From: a bacterium HR32
GTDB taxonomy: Bacteria > Sysuimicrobiota > Sysuimicrobiia > Sysuimicrobiales > Sysuimicrobiaceae
Assembly (NCBI GenBank): GCA_002898935.1
Contig: BEII01000114.1
Span: 1 to 6,219 of the forward strand
Direction: 5' to 3'
Length of the DNA stretch: 6,219 nucleotides
Every line of letters begins with the position of its first letter. Positions within the stretch are counted from its first letter, which is position 1. Shown here one piece after another: positions 5,229-6,219 of the stretch. Below the pieces are notes generated by a model. That model worked only from the letters and a program-made list of their open reading frames with translations. It was not told the DNA's origin and ran no database searches. Both the position numbers and the translations under genes were made by a program.

Positions 5229-6219
5229 CTACCGGCCCGTGCAGATGGCGAGGACCCGGTCCGCCATCCGTTCCGCGGCTCCCGGAGGGCCCATCCGCGC
5301 CCGCCCCACCTCCCCGCGCCGCGTGCGTTCCCCCACGTCGTCCAGCAGCCGCAGCACCGCCTGCGCGGCCTCGGTCGGGTCCCGGGTGGGCACCACCGCT
5401 TCGCCCAACAGGCGCGCCTGGAGCGCTAGGAACTTCCGGGTGAACTGGGGGCCCGGTCCGGGGATCGCGACGACCGGCTTCCCCAGGCCCGCAGCCTGCT
5501 CGTTGGCGGTCCCGCTTGTGCCCAGCACGACCGTGGCCCGCACGGCCGCGTCTGCGAAGTTCCCCGTCCAGCGCACCCGCAGTCCGCCGCGGGTGATCCA
5601 GTCCCCCTCCACTGCAGCGTGGCAGGCCTGAGCCAGGCGCCCTACCTCCACCGTCGGAGAGAGGGCGGCGAGCCAGTAGACCTCCGGGCGCGCCTGCACG
5701 ACCCTCTCGGCCGCCGCGAGCAGCCGTGTGAAGTTGGCCGCGGCGTCCGCCCGACTTCCCGGCAGGAGCAGCACCACGGGAGCATCCTGCGGCAGGCCGA
5801 AGTCCTCGCCGCGGAACGCGAGGCAGTCCATCATGAGGTTGCCCACGTAGTCGGCGGCAAGCCCCACCTCCCGGAACCGCTGGGCGGTGCGCTCGTCCCG
5901 CGGGAAGGACACTCTGGCCAGGCGCCGCACCAGCGCCAACTCGAAGCCCCGGTGGGGGTCGTTGTACTCGGACTTGGCCGTAGGCACGTACACCACGCGG
6001 CCCGGGTCTGCCGCGGAAGCCATCCAGAGGCAGAACACGTCCCCGATGGCCACCACGACCCGGTAGCGCCCCCGCTGCGCGCGAAGGGTCCTGCGCTGAG
6101 CCATGGTCAGGGACAGCCACCCAGCCCGCAGGTCCTGCCAGGCGGCGCGAGGCCCGGTCCGGAACCCGAACCCGGCGGTGGGAAGTGTGCGCCGCGGGTC
6201 GAGCAAAAGAACACGTGCG
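5229..6219 (-). CDS. Lipid-A-disaccharide synthase-related glycosyltransferase (LpxB-like), 5' partial
   Basis: The C-terminal 325-330 residues of a GT-B-fold protein of the lipid-A-disaccharide-synthase-related family. The reading frame stays open to the right edge (ARVLLLDPRR...), and family members have an N-terminal Rossmann half before GPRR-x-LP-x-GGF. The in-frame TTG at 6206-6204 is therefore probably not the start, and about 70-90 residues are missing. With residues numbered from that TTG, visible marks are VVVAIGDVF (50-58), VPTAKSEY (74-81), GNLMMD (122-127), VVLLLPGSRADAAANF (144-159) and the donor-site-like LGTSGTANEQAAGLGKPVV (228-246), matching the LPGSR and SGTA-EA motifs of LpxB. 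LpxB proper joins UDP-diacylglucosamine to lipid X at the inner membrane. This divergent group is also found in bacteria without classical lipid A, and its substrate is not known to me. It probably acts on an envelope glycolipid. No TM helix or signal is seen. The gene lies 51 bp upstream of the small-subunit gene on the same strand. Confidence 0.85.
   Translation of the reverse strand, partial: ARVLLLDPRRTLPTAGFGFRTGPRAAWQDLRAGWLSLTMAQRRTLRAQRGRYRVVVAIGDVFCLWMASAADPGRVVYVPTAKSEYNDPHRGFELALVRRLARVSFPRDERTAQRFREVGLAADYVGNLMMDCLAFRGEDFGLPQDAPVVLLLPGSRADAAANFTRLLAAAERVVQARPEVYWLAALSPTVEVGRLAQACHAAVEGDWITRGGLRVRWTGNFADAAVRATVVLGTSGTANEQAAGLGKPVVAIPGPGPQFTRKFLALQARLLGEAVVPTRDPTEAAQAVLRLLDDVGERTRRGEVGRARMGPPGAAERMADRVLAICTGR

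Noticed and set aside
5268..5331. Two similar CCGTTCC/GCGTTCC words upstream of the small-subunit gene as a possible LytTR binding site
   Set aside because: They are 57 bp apart, far from the roughly one-helical-turn spacing of known LytTR direct repeats, and lie within coding sequence. They are likely chance.
5137..6120. A 327-residue - strand frame over the LpxB-like gene
   Set aside because: It is Gly/Arg-rich, lacks any family motif, and overlaps the frame containing the LPGSR and SGTA motifs.
6204..6206. TTG (- strand) as the true start of the LpxB-like protein
   Set aside because: The frame remains open to the window edge with a sensible sequence (ARVLLLDPRR), and the N-terminal half of the GT-B fold would be incomplete.

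Overview
The window is a gene-dense stretch of bacterial DNA with very high GC, roughly 70% by eye. It holds six protein-coding genes and almost no intergenic space. I see no tRNA, rRNA, CRISPR array, insertion sequence or phage gene. All four genes whose start lies inside the window begin with GTG, and five of the six stop codons are TAG. High GC, GTG starts, TAG stops and a lipid-A-disaccharide-synthase-like gene would fit a high-GC, possibly thermophilic lineage such as Deinococcota or a deep-branching Terrabacteria group. The sequence alone does not fix the taxon.

Layout. On the + strand, bases 1-2935 hold three tightly packed genes. The first is a signalling protein cut by the left window edge (cyclic-nucleotide-binding remnant, CBS pair, DUF294 nucleotidyltransferase-like domain and DUF294 C-terminal domain). 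The second is a DnaQ-like DEDDh 3'-5' exonuclease, and the third is a LytTR-type response regulator. Gaps between them are 3 and 1 nt, so they are almost certainly co-transcribed and probably translationally coupled. On the - strand, reading from right to left, are a lipid-A-disaccharide-synthase-related glycosyltransferase (cut by the right edge), a two-helix small membrane protein resembling DUF485/DUF4212 symporter subunits, and a 610-residue ActP/VC_2705-like sodium:solute symporter. The symporter stop and the response-regulator stop face each other across 7 bp.

How they may work together. The small subunit and symporter (TAG directly followed by GTG) should form a cation-coupled transporter, most likely for acetate or another short monocarboxylate. 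The + strand genes look like its control module: a ligand-sensing cNMP/CBS/DUF294 protein, a small exonuclease of unknown role and a response regulator. The pieces belong to known families and, from memory, similar neighbourhoods (ActP-like symporter with small subunit, CBS/DUF294 protein, DnaQ-like exonuclease; or symporter with LytTR regulator) occur in other bacteria. The biochemical role of the DUF294 protein and the exonuclease next to such a transporter is, to my knowledge, not established, and this is the most interesting point in the window. No sensor histidine kinase is visible for the response regulator. The glycosyltransferase-like gene lies 51 bp upstream of the small subunit and may share its transcript, but it is probably functionally separate.
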